A stretch of DNA of 64,000 nucleotides from Patiria pectinifera (GCA_029964075.1 CM057138.1:8550932-8614931), one strand, 5' to 3'; positions 1-11,889 are shown, numbered from the stretch's first letter. Notes: generated by a model from the sequence alone, not told the origin. Made by a program: numbers and translations.

Positions 1-1420
1 TCCCTTTGGAGGGATGCCATTTGTTCCGATGACCACGACGGAAACAACCCTGGGGGACCAGCAGTTCCTGGAGGAGCGTCTCCACCAGACTGCGTAACAG
101 TGGCTGCATTTGCAGCAACATGGATTGGAACTGCACAAGAGTGGACCTTGCTCTGCATGACTGTATCTACCTCTGCAGTGCTCTGACTAGGATAACGACT
201 AAGCGCGTCCGCACACCGGTTACTACGACCCGAGCGAAACTTCACATCGAAATTGAATGCAGCTAATTGCGTCACCCAGCGCAATTCACTTGCCCCTAAC
301 TTGGCGGTTTGCAGACGTGCGAGTGGATTATTGTCTGTGAGTATGGTAAAGGGCACCCCTAAGAGATGGTCCCTAAACTTATCCACGACAGCCCACTTTA
401 GAGCCAGTAATTCTAATTTGAATGAGCTGTAGTCTGGGTAATTAGCCTCCGCCCCCCTCAGACCACGGCTGGCATATGCAACAGGGTGTCTTTTTCCTTC
501 TAAATCGTCTTGTGCCAAACATGCACCCAAACCCTGTAGAGAAGCATCAACTTCGAGAACAAATGCACGTGAGAAATCTGGATATGCAAGCACTGGGGCC
601 TGAGTGAGGGCCAACTTGAGCGAGTCAAAGGCTCCCTGTGCTTCAGTGCTCCACTCAAACTTTCGGACACTTTTCCGCACTTTCCCTTTACACTGAACTG
701 GAGGTATTATTGCATGTAGCGGTGCTGCCAAACGGGAGAAGTTTAGGACGAATCTCCTATAGTACCCTGCAAGCCCCAAAAAGGATCGCAACTGCTCTGC
801 ATTCTGTGGCACAGGCCAGTCCCTAATCTTCTGGATTTTGTCATTGTCCACCGATATTCACTGACTGTTTACCACATGGCCCAAATATGAAACATGATCC
901 TGGAGAAACTGACATTTCTTCCCCTTTATTTTCAACCCAAACTCCCCAATGCGCGTGAACACCTTGTCCAACCTTTGAAGGTGCTCTTCAAAAGTGGACG
1001 AGTACACAAGTATATCATCCAAGTAAATGAGGAGCTCTGACAAGTTCATGTCCCCAAGACACATCTCCATTACTCGTTGGAACGTTCCAGGGGCATTGAC
1101 TAGCCCGAATGGCATACGGGTAAACTTGAACAGTCCGAAAGATACCCTGAATGCAGTCTTCTCCACGGACTTGGGATCCATAACTACCTGGTGGTAGCCA
1201 TGAGCCAAATCCATGGAGGAGAAATACTTGGCACCTTGGAGTGCCTCCATGGACTCTTCTATGCGGGGAGGGGGAACGAATCGCGCACCGTTTTTGCATT
1301 TAAGCGTCTGTAATCAATGCATAATCGCAGGCTCCCATTTTTTTCCGAACGAGTACAATCGGGCTCGCATATGGGCTCGCACTGCGCTTTATGATGCCCT
1401 GATCTAGTAGTCGTTGCAGG
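1..1420 (-). pseudogene. pol: gypsy-A reverse transcriptase and RNase H (partial)
   Basis: Minus-strand translation gives RT blocks from about 1,420 down to 858. They include SPIVLVRKK near 1,340-1,365, SSMDLAHGYHQ, TRMPFGLVNAPGTFQRVME and the catalytic LLIYLDDILVYS near 1,010-1,030. Below 860 the frame shifts and RNase H follows, with [18 protein letters not shown] around 520-565, [11 protein letters not shown] around 460-490, and [17 protein letters not shown] and [10 protein letters not shown] nearer position 200. An indel at the poly-T tract near 1,340 and a change of frame near 850 break the coding. The tether to integrase is cut by the window start. It would have copied the element RNA into DNA inside virus-like particles; now it is a fossil. 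Confidence 0.88.
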
Positions 1421-1427
1421 AGTTCCC

Positions 1428-1898
1428 TCACTTCCTGCAAATCCCTGGGTGGAATCCTAAGGTAAGGCTGGCCAATGGGTATGTTGTACGAATTACTTGA
1501 GGTACCGTATCACAACAGCCTACATCATACTGGTGTTTAGAGAATTTGGTGTCGTGTTTCTGCACTATCCGCACCAACTGCTCTTTCTGATTTTCATCCA
1601 AACTACAAGAAGAAAAGGTTAATCCTGGGGGTAACTGGTATTGGGTTCCATCCCTAAACACAAAAGTCTCTTGTGAGGAAGGTTCTGATGTGTCCACTGA
1701 CACATCAGACTTGGGCGTGGGCCCGACCTCAACATGGTCACTACCTACGTCTTCAACCAAAACTTCATGCACAGATACCTGTAATGCACTTATCGCTTCC
1801 TCCAGCCCAATTTGTTCAGAGGATACCACAGTAGCTTGTGCCAACTTTGTGTGGGGAGGAATAACTAATGCCTGGGTTCCAAGATCCAAGATTAGCAA
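1428..1898 (-). pseudogene. gypsy-A protease-to-RT linker segment
   Basis: An open 156-codon stretch lies between the protease and RT blocks. It is acidic and Ser/Thr-rich (for example EVLVEDVGSDHVEVGPTPKSD) and ends in a segment whose reading frame is lost just before the RT N-terminal blocks. Its place matches the variable protease-RT spacer of Ty3/gypsy Pol proteins. No catalytic motif is visible, so the call rests on position and direction only. Confidence 0.55.
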
Positions 1899-3352
1899 CT
1901 AGAATATTTACAAAGCGACCATCAGTAATCCCACAAGAATTGTATACCCTAAGGGTTGGGGAAACGTTTGTTGTTCCTTCGCTTCCCTCATTTATTTCTC
2001 CACTCTCTGTCAAATGACTATCCACAAGAATCATTTTGTCTCTGAAATCCTCAACTGGGGCTCTAATCTGGCATTTAATGGTTTGCACCTGCCTGGGAGG
2101 GACAGTCATTGGTTGCCCACGAGTGCGCACAGACACCGGTTTCTTTGATCCCTTATTAGATTTGTGTCGATCTTGATCATGTGGTTCTCTTGCGAGGCGG
2201 TACCACTGCAGAGCAACACTCACAGCTTCTGCATCTTGCACTCTTGAGTCAATCGCTATGCCCTTCGACAGTTCTAGTACATTACAACCGATTAGTAACG
2301 GGCTCTTCCTGCCCCCCACCCCACACTGTGATGGGTCTCTCACAACTAGAAAATGTGCCATTACTGTGTGGTTATGCACCACCATTGGGACCTCCACATA
2401 TCCCTCCACAGGCAGCTCTAAGTGACCTACCCCATATACCCGCAGGTACCGGCCCACTGGTTCGGGCCCACTCATCTTATCCGACAAATCGTCACCGACA
2501 CCACGTTTCTTTTTTTTTTGCACAAATTAGCAGTTTGTATCATAAAGTTTAACATGACGAGGTTAAAATTGCTAAAATCATCTAAAATAATCAAATTTTA
2601 CCAATGAATTTTCATGAAATTGGTCAATTCTGGTATTTTTGGTTACCACGAAGTGACCCTGCACAGGGTGTCAGTTCGTGAAAACCAAAATGTACGTGTT
2701 TTCGGAGAGTGCGCGCATGCAATAGCGTTAGTGAGTGTCAGTTCGTGAAAACCAAAATGGACGCGTTTTCGGAGAGCGCGCGCACGCATGCGCAGTGTGG
2801 GCGCGCACTCTCCCAAAACGCGTCAATTTTGGTTTTCACGAACTGACACTCACTAACGCTATTGCATGCGCGCACTCTCCGAAAACACGTAAATTTTGGT
2901 TTTCACGAACTGACACCCATCTTAATCATTTAATTGCTAATTAACTAAGCAGATTGTTACAATATAACGTTAATGATTGAGTAGTGTAAGCATTTTCACG
3001 TTAAGTGATACTAAAACCTCTAAAATAGATGGAATATTTTACTGAGTAAATTCGTATCAAACCTTTAAAAGCGTTTTTCTCTGATTTGTATTTCTGCAAC
3101 GCTGACCACTGGGTGTCAGCTCGTGGTGTCGGTGACGAAATGTTTGCTAAAAAAAGATGAGCTCATAAGGGAGGTTTCAACTCCTGTATCCAGTATACAA
3201 GTTACCGGAAATCCAGCCAAAGTCACATTAACTGAAGGGCTTTTATGTACCAGGCGAGTAAGAAGTTCATTTACCGAACGCTCAGACAATTCCCCCCTTT
3301 CACAATGCACATTGTCCCCAGGTGAGGCCATTTCAGAGACTCTCTCCATCAC
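1816..3352 (-). pseudogene. gypsy-A aspartic protease, split by a MITE
   Basis: The right-hand piece (3,142-3,352) carries the retroviral-type active-site motif CILDTGVETSLMS, with DTG as the catalytic triplet. The left-hand piece (about 1,816-2,485) continues with VGHLELPVEGYVEVP and a flap-like region, ending in LIGCNVLELSKG. The two are separated by a 648-bp transposon at 2,490-3,137. If that insert and one copy of its AAAT duplication are removed, the reading frame runs on without a break, so the insertion postdates an open protease. The enzyme would have matured Gag-Pol. Confidence 0.82.
2490..3137. mobile_element. MITE family M copy 1 (4-bp AAAT target duplication)
   Basis: Both ends carry the inverted terminus CGTCACCGACACCACG, and the flanks are AAAT (2,486-2,489) and AAAT (3,138-3,141). 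The interior is a nested palindrome built from GTGTCAGTTCGTGAAAACC modules and GC-rich arms ending in GCGCGCAC, with no coding capacity. A sister copy lies at 24,014-24,708 in opposite orientation and a diverged relative at 59,915-60,550. Compared with copy 2, this copy lacks about 45 bp next to its left terminus. The superfamily is not recognised; a non-autonomous DNA transposon is the best description. Confidence 0.85.
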
Positions 3353-3357
3353 TTGGC

Positions 3358-4509
3358 CTACAGTGATGGAGGACTTGTGTTTAACTCACCACTAACCGTG
3401 GATTTATCACATGGTGACCCCACACCATCCGATTGCCCCTGTCCCCCAGAGGACTTACTGCTAGCTGTCAAACTTTGGCCACTACCACCGAATCTACAAT
3501 TAGCCTTGATATGCCCAGGGCGCTTGCATCTGAAACACACCACGCGCCGTCCCCCTTGACCAACATTAAATGGTTTTGGATCTGACCCTTTGATCACATG
3601 TTCCATCAAGGTTGTGAGCTGTTCTTGTTGTTTTAGAATCTGTTCCTGTTGATCCCTAATGCACTTCATCATTTCTGTTTGCTGTTGCATCACTTTTTGA
3701 AACTGCCCCCCCCCCACTAGGAGTACGAGCGGCCACGCCCTCCACTGATACCTCAACTACATCATTAGCACAATTCAAACCCCCCTGATTTTCCTCATCA
3801 GGATCATCAAACGGTGCCACGCCCACTTGACGTACCTGGCTTCGTTTGACCTTCGGCCTATCGATATCCCTGAATAGGTCTAAAGCAGCATCTCGCAGTG
3901 CACTGAAACTTTGCCCTGGTGTGGCCAACTCAAGACGTCGTAGCGCTAAGCGCATGCTTTGGTTCTTGGCCCTAGCTACAAACTGATTAATGAGGACTTT
4001 ATCCTTAAGTCCCTTCAATCCCTCTTTTTCTCCCTCACTCCCAGCCTCGATTATACGATCATAAAGCCTAATAAGAGACCGTGAATAGTCCATGAGGGAC
4101 TAATCTTCCAGTTGATGACGCTCATATAGTGACTTCTGCAACGACTGTACAGTTTCGTCTGCCCCAAACTGCCTGTTAAGTAGCCTTATCAATGCCTTAT
4201 AATCGCCTTTCACCGACGGGTTACACTTAACCTCATCCCGGGCCAACCCCCCGTTAAGTGATTATAGACAACCTGCGCCTTTTCTTTGTCAGGGATATGG
4301 CATTGTTGACAATATATATCCACCTCACCAATCCACTCAAGAATGGTAGGATCCCCTGCCCTACTTGGACGGCCATTAAACCTAGCTAATTTAATCGCTC
4401 GTTGCGTGGTTGGCTTATTATTTGACTTGATGGCCTCAGTCAGGCCTGGAACAAGGCGCTCAACCAGGCCAGCCTCCGCCTCAGCCATAGCACAGGAAAC
4501 GCTGTACAC
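3358..4509 (-). pseudogene. gag: gypsy-A gag with CCHC zinc knuckle
   Basis: Gag is read in three pieces. 4,210-4,509 starts with MAEAEAGLVERLVPGL after a possible earlier Met and includes ILEWIGEVDIYCQQ. 3,656-4,093 includes LINQFVARAKNQSMRLALRRLE, a Retrotrans_gag-like helical segment. 3,358-3,756 contains a Gln-rich coiled stretch and the nucleocapsid knuckle CFRCKRPGHIKANC (CX2CX4HX4C). Frames change near 4,230, near 4,100 (a stop) and at the poly-C near 3,710, so the gene is broken. The product would assemble the particle and bind RNA. Confidence 0.85.
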
Positions 4510-4931
4510 AAAACCCCACGCGAAAATCCAAGGTCAGCCTAAAATATTTCAACAATCAACACGGCTAAATTAACTAGGTCCAATTAACTGGCAGATTACC
4601 CAATATTTTCAACCGATAATGCACTGGCTGGTTTTTGTTTTTGTTTCTTCAGTTATCACGACCACTTACTGCCGGCAACCTAATCTACAATGTAACTACT
4701 GATTTACATTTAAACTGTACGAGTAAACATGACACAGTCCATGCGTATGACTCCAAACTGCCTACCGCAACCAGTCTGTAGTTCCCTTGCAGACTCCCTG
4801 GTAGTGGTACTGTTACGGCATCCGTCCACGTTGCCTCCCCAGCAAACGCATGTAATTCCCCGCAGTTCTCCTACGATAGGCTCAGGTCACCGTCCACCCG
4901 TTCAGTCAGGTCATTAAGTCAGCACTCAGCA

Positions 4932-4949
4932 CCCCATCCGTGTTACCAA
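4932..4949 (-). promoter_or_regulatory. primer-binding site of gypsy-A
   Basis: On the minus strand TTGGTAACACGGATGGGG lies three bases inside the inner edge of the 5' LTR. A TTGGT start directly after an LTR ending in CTACA is the usual form of a tRNA primer-binding site; the matching tRNA was not identified. Confidence 0.6.
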
Positions 4950-4952
4950 TTT

Positions 4953-5462
4953 TGTAGTGAAACTCGGTGCGGAGTCGAGGTTCAGGGGTGATGATTCAAT
5001 CACATCAAATTTATTAGTCGTCAATCTCCCATTCATCACAAAAAACCCTAGTAATAAAATACATTAAAAATAAATCAATATAAACTCACATAACTTCACA
5101 TACATGTGCACGTATCCCATTAATCACAATACATGTGTGTACAAGTAATAAATTAACCCTAGAAAATTAAATAGTCCAAACCAGATACAAAGAACTCCAT
5201 TGCAAATACAACAGCCTTCCCACATTAACGTACATGTATGACATGTGACCTCTGACCCGGTCGGCGTGTTGGAAGTTACACTTTCGTTGATAGTAAAACC
5301 CCCAGGAGGCTGTCTCTCCTTCTTCTGGTGTCTACATATAGCCTACATCCCAGCCATCGGCTGTCAGGCTAAATTGGTCCGATATTGCTAAAGCAAGCTT
5401 TCTGCAGCTGTCAGAAACGCAGACCTCGGAGACAGTGCCCGCCAAACCCGCTTACGTAAACA
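4953..5462 (-). repeat. 5' LTR of gypsy-A
   Basis: On the minus strand this 510-bp block begins TGTTTACG and ends CACTACA, followed by a primer-binding site. It contains an AATAAA-type signal (minus strand, near 5,013) in its distal part. The inner end is well supported by the PBS. The outer end is inferred from the TGT...ACA rule, since the partner LTR is outside the window. Confidence 0.6.
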
Positions 5463-6295
5463 GTTGTTTAGTATTAAGGCGCACACGATAAAAACATCAT
5501 CTGCTCTATCCTACATTCACATATTTTACAGTAACAGAAATTTACTTTTGAGAATACAGCACTTCATAAGAGATAGAACCCCTTAGTTATCTATTATCGT
5601 CAAAATATCCCCTTACTTAGCTGATGAACGTACTATTTCTCAGGCGGGCGCGGGGGGGGCTAGGGGCCCCCCCCCCCCCCTCCCCCCCCAAAATAAAAAA
5701 AAAAAAAAAAAAAAAAATTAAAAATCATTAAAAAAGGAGGAGGATTGTGATGTTCTCCCGAACGAAGAGAAAGAAGAGATGACGAGGGTGCATTGGTTCA
5801 TATAGTGTGATAGTGTGACTAATTTTAGGATTTTATTGCGCTCCCCATATGAAATGCCCCCCCCCCCCCCCCCCCCACCCCCCACCTATTGATTTTCGGA
5901 GGCCTAAGTGTCTGGAAAAAATAACCGGTCAACATTTCAGCACGCCTCCCTGAAAAAATTCTGGATCCACCGTGCTAGCCCCCCAAAAATATTGGTTCTA
6001 GAACCGCGCCTGCTATTTCTATATCCTCATAACCCCTCAACAAATTCGCGGAAGTTTGACTGGTTAACTTAAACAGCGCCCTCATTTGACCTTATGGGCA
6101 AAGCAAATAAATTATTTCTAATCACTACACAAACTTCCACCATTTTGGACACTCAGGGAAATGGTCCGACCATGCAAAGTCCCCCTTGCTGCATCGAGAA
6201 CAAAACCAGCCCTCATAACCAACGTCACAAGTTACATTGAGGCCAGTAACAAGCCCGCCTAATGCTGCGTGCTTTCATCGTACTGGCATTTGAGT
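5463..6295. other. non-coding, homopolymer-rich spacer
   Basis: No coding exon is seen. The stretch holds G/C/A homopolymer tracts around 5,645-5,720 and a poly-C tract at 5,850-5,885. It also holds a dispersed motif (GTGTCTGGAAAAAATA and surroundings) that recurs near 52,230 and 55,630. Confidence 0.6.
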
Positions 6296-7343
6296 TTTAT
6301 AGTTGGGTCCAAAACATACGTTCCGTGACCATTCTCTGGCTTGGATGGTTTGACGATTGATTTGATTTCTATGGACCATTTATAAAGAAATTAGCCCCCA
6401 GGTCCCTCCCAAGAATCCCGGCATTTTTGGATAGAGGGCCATTTTCAGGTATGTCGACCATGAGGATCCCCAAATCCGACATCAGTTTGACGCTTTGACA
6501 TCATTTTGACCCAAGATGGCCACTATTCAAAAGAGTAAAAACATAAATTTTGAACGGGAGCACCTAGGATCATGAATGAACACATTATTTTGGCAAATCA
6601 TTGCGCTCATGCAATTTAAGAAGGTCCTGGACCCATCCAGCATAAGGAGTGAGGTCCTAATGGGATCGAGGGACATATCGGCTGGATTTGGTATAAACTT
6701 GTTTAGCACAATGACGGTCTGATTGGTTTTAACAAAGCACACTTTCTGTTCAGGTTGTGTCCCCATTGACTACGGCAATCATCATAATCGTCATCAGCTA
6801 CAATATGTTGGCACCAATTATTTTATTTTATATATTTTATATCACAAACACTTCTGATACTTCTTACTGTTAATGTTTCCTGGAATTGGTACCCGCACTG
6901 TAATGACGCTGTGGTTTCGGTGGTTTGTAAATGTGAATTGGGAACATGCATGTACCTTATGACAATGTTCATCGTTCCATGTGTCCTCCAGTGTGGTAGG
7001 CTTTGCGACAAGACCACCGATTCCATGACCTCAAATGAGAGGTTGGAAAATCCCAGGAAAGAGGCCCTGTAATTGAGCAGTCTGGACAGGTTTGGAGATG
7101 TCCACGCAACCAACAATTAGAATGAAAGCCCTGTCCGACAATATGTGCCCATGATGCATGTAGATTGACCTTATGAAATACCAAGAAACTTGAACAGGCC
7201 CAAAAAGACGAGAAAAACAAGGGGTTGATGATGAAGGCCAATCTCAGTCTTCGTCTATGTCTGTTGTATATTCTGTTCCCCAGCTGCGACTCCAGTTGCC
7301 AAGTGGCTACAATCGAGTCTATGAGCGATACATCATAAAACAA

Positions 7344-7921
7344 CTTTCACTCAGGAGGTAACACACTACAGTATACAGTGTTTCCGCGTCGGTGAAGGGC
7401 AAAACCTAATTGATTTACATCACCCCTACGCAAAAACTCAATCTCATGAATAGTTAATGCGGTACCCGCTGCTATGTACACCAGATTCGAACCAGCCCAA
7501 TTCGAGTCCAACCGTTAGCTCGGTGGTCGAGTGGTAAGACATCTGCACTAGAAAGCAGGAGGTCGTGGGGGCGAGTCCCACCGAGTGATTTTTTTCCAAC
7601 TCTCACTCGGGAGGTAACACACTGAGTATACAGTGTTTCTACGTCGGTGAAGGGCAAAACCTAATTTGATTTACATCACCCCGACGCAAAAATTCCATCT
7701 CATGAATAGTTAATGCGGTACCCGCTGCTCTGCACATGAGTTTCGAACCAACCGACCGATCCCGTTAGCTCGGTGGTCGAGTGTAAAGACATCTGCACTA
7801 GAAAGCATGAGGTCGTGGGTTCGAGTCTCACCCGAGTGATTTTTTCCAACTTTCATTCGGGAGGTAACACAGTAGGCATACAGTGTTTCTACGTCGGTGA
7901 AGGGCAAAATCTAATTTGATT
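7344..7921 (+). mobile_element. tandem tRNA-derived SINE-like insertion
   Basis: About two and a half units of roughly 250 bp. Two units contain a tRNA-like head (7,512-7,587 and 7,762-7,837) with an A-box-like TAGCTCGGTGGTCGAG and a B-box GGGTTCGAGTC (second copy). Each is followed by a tail containing ACAGTGTTTCTACGTCGGTG. The whole block is flanked by TAAAACAA (7,336-7,343 and 7,922-7,929), a target duplication. It sits in the left arm of the giant palindrome and is absent from the right arm, which proves insertion. Mutated clover-leaf positions argue against a working tRNA. Confidence 0.75.
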
Positions 7922-8269
7922 TAAAACAAAATGTTAATGGTGCTGTAAGACGGATTCATCAAAACACCCAGAATCAAAGCCAATCCTGATTTCGCATGGC
8001 CAGCTTTCAAGAGACAGTAGAGTGGCCATGTAAGATCAGATCCTGCGAGACAGAATCAACTGTCTGATCGATCCTGCAGCTGAACAGCCCTACGCGCTTG
8101 AGATCAGTTATGACCTCAGATGTCGCTTGACATAATGTGTAGCTATCAGAAAATAAGTGAAGATGACAAACTCCCACGCATGCTCAATGTAACTCTATAA
8201 GGTTCAGACCATCTTCTTTGGTTATATTAGAACAGTTTATCTTTGAGGAATATGAGCTATTAGGTCCCT

Positions 8270-8960
8270 GCAGATCCTCCTCCGAGACTATATACAGCTC
8301 TATCCTTTCTCTGTTGCCTTCCCAACAACCGGGGTCAAGTCATCCTATATAAAAGATATCCTGACCCGGGAGTTTAAGGGCAAGATTGGCTTCCATTCTA
8401 ACCCTCGGAGGAACCAGAGTGATCTAATCTATGACACGTCGGAGGGGGGGGGGGTTCCTTGCCAAAGCAGCACGTCCTCTATATGGGTGTCAGCAAAGCA
8501 GTGAGCAACTGGTGCGCAATGTGGCTGAGTGGCTCAGAGATGTCATCAAGTTAATCAAACTCGGAAGAGGAGGAGCTCTCGCTTCTCTTGGTGCAGCAGA
8601 TATCTGCTTTGCGCGGGAAGAGAGGGGTAGATCTATCCCCAAGCACACTCTCTCTCAGCTCTCTCATTACACAGAACGTCATAAAGCCGACCACCACGTC
8701 CGCCAGCAATGCCACCTTCATCCTTCTCGGGATGACTTACAGCAAGGAACTTATTGACTCTTAGTACAAGCTGGGCTTGGGGATCAGCTACCCAAGCGTG
8801 CTTCTCTTGCGTGACGTCAGGACTATGCATGACCTGGAGCTGGCTCGGCCTGTCCTGATGAAGTTGCTGATGGAGAACCAAGCTTCAGTGTCATTGACAC
8901 TGATGACTTTCTCAACGACAACTTGACAGAAGGGGGCAACGCACAGCTGTAACTGGATGT
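8270..8960 (+). pseudogene. broken ORF of unknown family in left palindrome arm
   Basis: Open segments in shifting plus frames read as protein-like sequence: LLRDYIQLYPFSVAF and KIGFHSNPRRNQSDLIYD near 8,270-8,430, QLVRNVAEWLRDVIKL near 8,500-8,560, then GISYPSVLLLRDVRTMHDLE and VIDTDDFLNDNLTEGG near 8,780-8,940. Frameshifts and stops interrupt it. From memory, similar wording recurs in large repetitive ORFs of marine invertebrates, but I cannot name the family. The mirror copy lies on the minus strand at about 9,311-9,990. Confidence 0.5.
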
Positions 8961-9310
8961 TTCTGGCTGTTTCTGCTGTTTGCACAGTAGAAAAAGACAA
9001 ACATCCAGAATGAGCTTACACGCATCAACGACGCAAAGACTGTCTCACAGATACTGACTGATAAGGCGGCTGAGATGAAAGCAGTTACGTCGTAAAGGAT
9101 CATACATCGCTGTGAGCCGCCCATCCATCCATGCGGTTTAACCGCGGCGATGGTGTAAGACAGCATACCTTCGACGTGATTCACAACTGACTTGTTGGGC
9201 AGTCAGTGTAACTATATGTAAATAAGCCTCGCGCTTCCCTTGCACCATATTCAAGCCATTATGACACCGCTTTATGAAGGAATAGTTTGATCGGCTGCAT
9301 TATGGCGGTT

Positions 9311-9990
9311 GCCATTCTGATGACCGGTTCTCCATCAGCAACCTCCTTAGGACAGTCCGAGCACCGCTCCAGGTCATGCATGATCTTAACGGCACGCAGG
9401 AGATGCGCGCTTGGGTAGTTGATCCCCATGCCCAGCTTGTGGTAATAAAAGAGTCAATAAGCTCCTTGGTGTTAGTCATCCCAAGAAGGGTGAAGGTGGC
9501 ATTTCTGGTGGATGTGGTCGGTCGCTTTATGACGTACTGTGTGATGAGAGAGGTGAGAGAGTGTGCTTGAGGACAGATCTATACCCTCTTCCAACGCAAA
9601 GCAGAATGCAAGCAGAGCTCCTCCTCCCCCTCTAGCTCCTCGACCCTCAGTGACCACGGGACGAGTTTGCTTAAGTTGATGTCATCCCTAAGCCAATCAG
9701 CCACATTGGCACCAGTTGCACCTGTTGCTATCTCCTATGCTGAAACCGATGGAGGACAGTGCTGCTTCGACATAAGACCCCCAACAGACGTGTCATAGTC
9801 TAGGTCGCTCTGGCTCCTCCAAGGAAGAAGGTAGAAGACGATCTTGCTCTCGGATGACTAGGGTGACTTGACCCTGGATGTTGGGAAGCCATACGTACAG
9901 AGAATGTCGTCTCGGCGGACGCTCTAAAGTGCCCTTAGCTCATGTTCCTCAAAGATAACTGTTCTGCTGTGGTAAAAAAAGGTAGTAGCA
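9311..9990 (-). pseudogene. mirror copy of the unknown ORF in right palindrome arm
   Basis: The minus strand repeats parts of the left-arm ORF, for example STLSHLSHHTVRHKA and QKCHLHPSWDD around 9,480-9,580, with independent stops and frameshifts. It supports the palindrome and shows that both arms descend from coding DNA. No function can be assigned. Confidence 0.45.
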
Positions 9991-10629
9991 TAGTGCATTC
10001 TTGCGAGTTTGTCATCTTCACTCATTTTCTGATAGCTACGCACATATTTCAACCGGCATTGAGGTGATATCTGATCTCAAGCGCGTAGGGCTGATCATCT
10101 ACAGGATCGATCAGACAGTTGATTCTGTCTGACAGGCTTTGATCTTCCATGGCCAATGTGTGTCAATTGAAAACTGCCCATGCGTGATCGCACGAGATCA
10201 GAATTGGCTTTGATTCTAGATGCTTTGCTGAATCCATGTTACAGCACCATTAATATTTCGTTTTATCATGTATCACCCCTAGACTCAATTGCAGCAGAAT
10301 TGGCAGCTGGAGCTGCAGCTGGGGAAGTAGACGAAGACGAAGACTGAAATTGGCATTCATCAACCTCTTTTTTCCCCTTGTCTTTTGTTGGTCTGTTTTC
10401 TAGTTTCTTGGTATTTCAATAGGTCAACTTACATGTATCATAGACACACTGTCAAACAGGGAATTTATCCCAAAGAGCAGTTTTGTGGACATCTCAAAAC
10501 CTTTTCAGACCGCTCCATTACAGGGGATTTTCCCACATCTCAATTGAGGTAATGGGTTCAGTGGCCTTGTCGCAAAACCTACCACACTGGAAGACACACG
10601 GAACGGTGGACATTGTCGTAATAAGCTAT

Positions 10630-11014
10630 CGTAACGGGAACTAATTGGGCTCTTGTCCTCCAAATCCGGCCAAACGCAAGAAAAGGGGACAAACACACAG
10701 GATTTCCAACCTCTGAAGAAACTCTTACTTATTCATCACAACAACTCTGTGGTCAACCTGCCACACTGCTACCAGTACACGACTGCTGATTCCCAGTATA
10801 GAAATACACTAGGTCTGAAAAAAATATATAAATTGTAACATCTTGCCAAACCTTTCCCGCGTCCCCCAACAAAAAAAGCCCACTTATGCAACCTATTTAT
10901 AGAGCGTAAATCCGGAGTGTGCTCTAGCCAGACCCAACAGCAGGTCGGGTTCCGCCGGAGTCTTAGCGCAAGAAAGCAATGACGACAAAAGTGTTGCATA
11001 GACTGTCCGTTACA
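10630..11014 (-). repeat. 3' LTR of gypsy-B
   Basis: This 385-bp block aligns with 13,161-13,571, starting GTAACGGGAACTAATTGGGC (first base changed from T) and ending GACTGTCCGTTACA. A 7-bp tandem difference and a GC-rich indel distinguish the two LTRs, so it is not a fresh insertion. Outside lies the CTAT duplication. Confidence 0.85.
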
Positions 11015-11031
11015 CTGCTCCCTCCCCTCCG
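11015..11031 (-). promoter_or_regulatory. polypurine tract of gypsy-B
   Basis: Read on the minus strand this is GGAGGGGAGGGAGCAG, lying directly before the LTR start. Its position and composition fit the plus-strand priming site of an LTR element. Confidence 0.6.
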
Positions 11032-11305
11032 AAGAATTTGGCTTTTCTCTTGAATGGGGGCACAAACAACAAATTTTACATGAACTGATATTCACAATTT
11101 TCCAAATCCCCCCCCCCCAATTTTGTAGAGAACAAAACACTCTACTTTATTTTAACAGGGATTACATGACTAACACACTTTTAGAAAAACAAACAAACTT
11201 ATTTCCAAGTGATGTTTACAAGATTCAAAAAGGTATCAAAAAGAATTTACTTTTCTGTAACAAGAATCACAAGAGTTCACTGTTTATGATTTACTTATTT
11301 CTTTT

Positions 11306-11889
11306 CCGGTGTCACGGTCTCACTTCTCCGGCGTGCTAGCTTCTCCAAAACGGAAATTTCGCTTCAACACGCATGCACAAAATTGCGCAGTAGTGTACAT
11401 TTTCGTCACTGTATTAGTGTGCTGAGTTTTTCGGGGCTGTACTTGTGTACGTAAGATATTTGTATGCATAGAATTTTCGTGGCGCGCACTATTAACTCCC
11501 AATATTAAAGACTTGAATTTGAAATGCACATTTATTTTAAGCCGTAGTTGCAAAAATAAGGACAAAATGGACCACGAACGAGCAAGGAACACGGACCAAG
11601 GAGTTCGTTCTTAATTATTCCTCCATGAACACACACATGCATGACGCTGGGAACACAAATCAGAATGCTTGCAAGACCATGGAATGACTTGACCCACAGG
11701 AAGTGTTACATAACACATTCTTGGGTGTTCCTCACTGTGTTGTTAATGGGCTTGGTCCGAGGAAAAGTAAGCACAGCGGACACATGAGCATGAATCGTGC
11801 TCATGTAACGTGCACTGTAACGTGCTCAGTTATCCGCCAAATCGACCCGGAGAAGCTAGCACGCCGGAGAAGTGAGACCGTGACACCGG
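11306..11889. mobile_element. short inverted-repeat element inside gypsy-B
   Basis: A 41-bp inverted repeat, perfect by eye, starts CCGGTGTCACGGTCTCACTT at 11,306 and is mirrored ending at 11,889. The interior has no coding potential. It separates the gypsy-B coding remnant from its polypurine tract. I see no clear target duplication, so it may be a MITE or an inverted rearrangement. Confidence 0.6.

Larger units (their letters stand above)
1..5462 (-). mobile_element. Ty3/gypsy LTR retrotransposon A (3' part outside window, degenerate)
   Basis: A minus-strand gypsy-type retroelement enters from the left edge. From right to left it shows a 5' LTR (4,953-5,462), a primer-binding site (4,932-4,949), gag with a CCHC knuckle, an aspartic protease, reverse transcriptase with YLDD, and RNase H that runs off at position 1. 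Integrase and the 3' LTR must lie outside the window. Several frameshifts, mostly at homopolymers, and a MITE inside the protease mean this copy cannot make its polyprotein. The gag-protease-RT-RNase H order and motif style place it in Ty3/gypsy (Metaviridae) by established family knowledge; the clade is not resolved. Confidence 0.9.

Noticed and set aside
7512-7837. Possible functional tRNA genes
   Set aside because: Both heads sit in a tandem repeat with SINE-type tails and mismatched stems, so they are tRNA-derived SINE heads.
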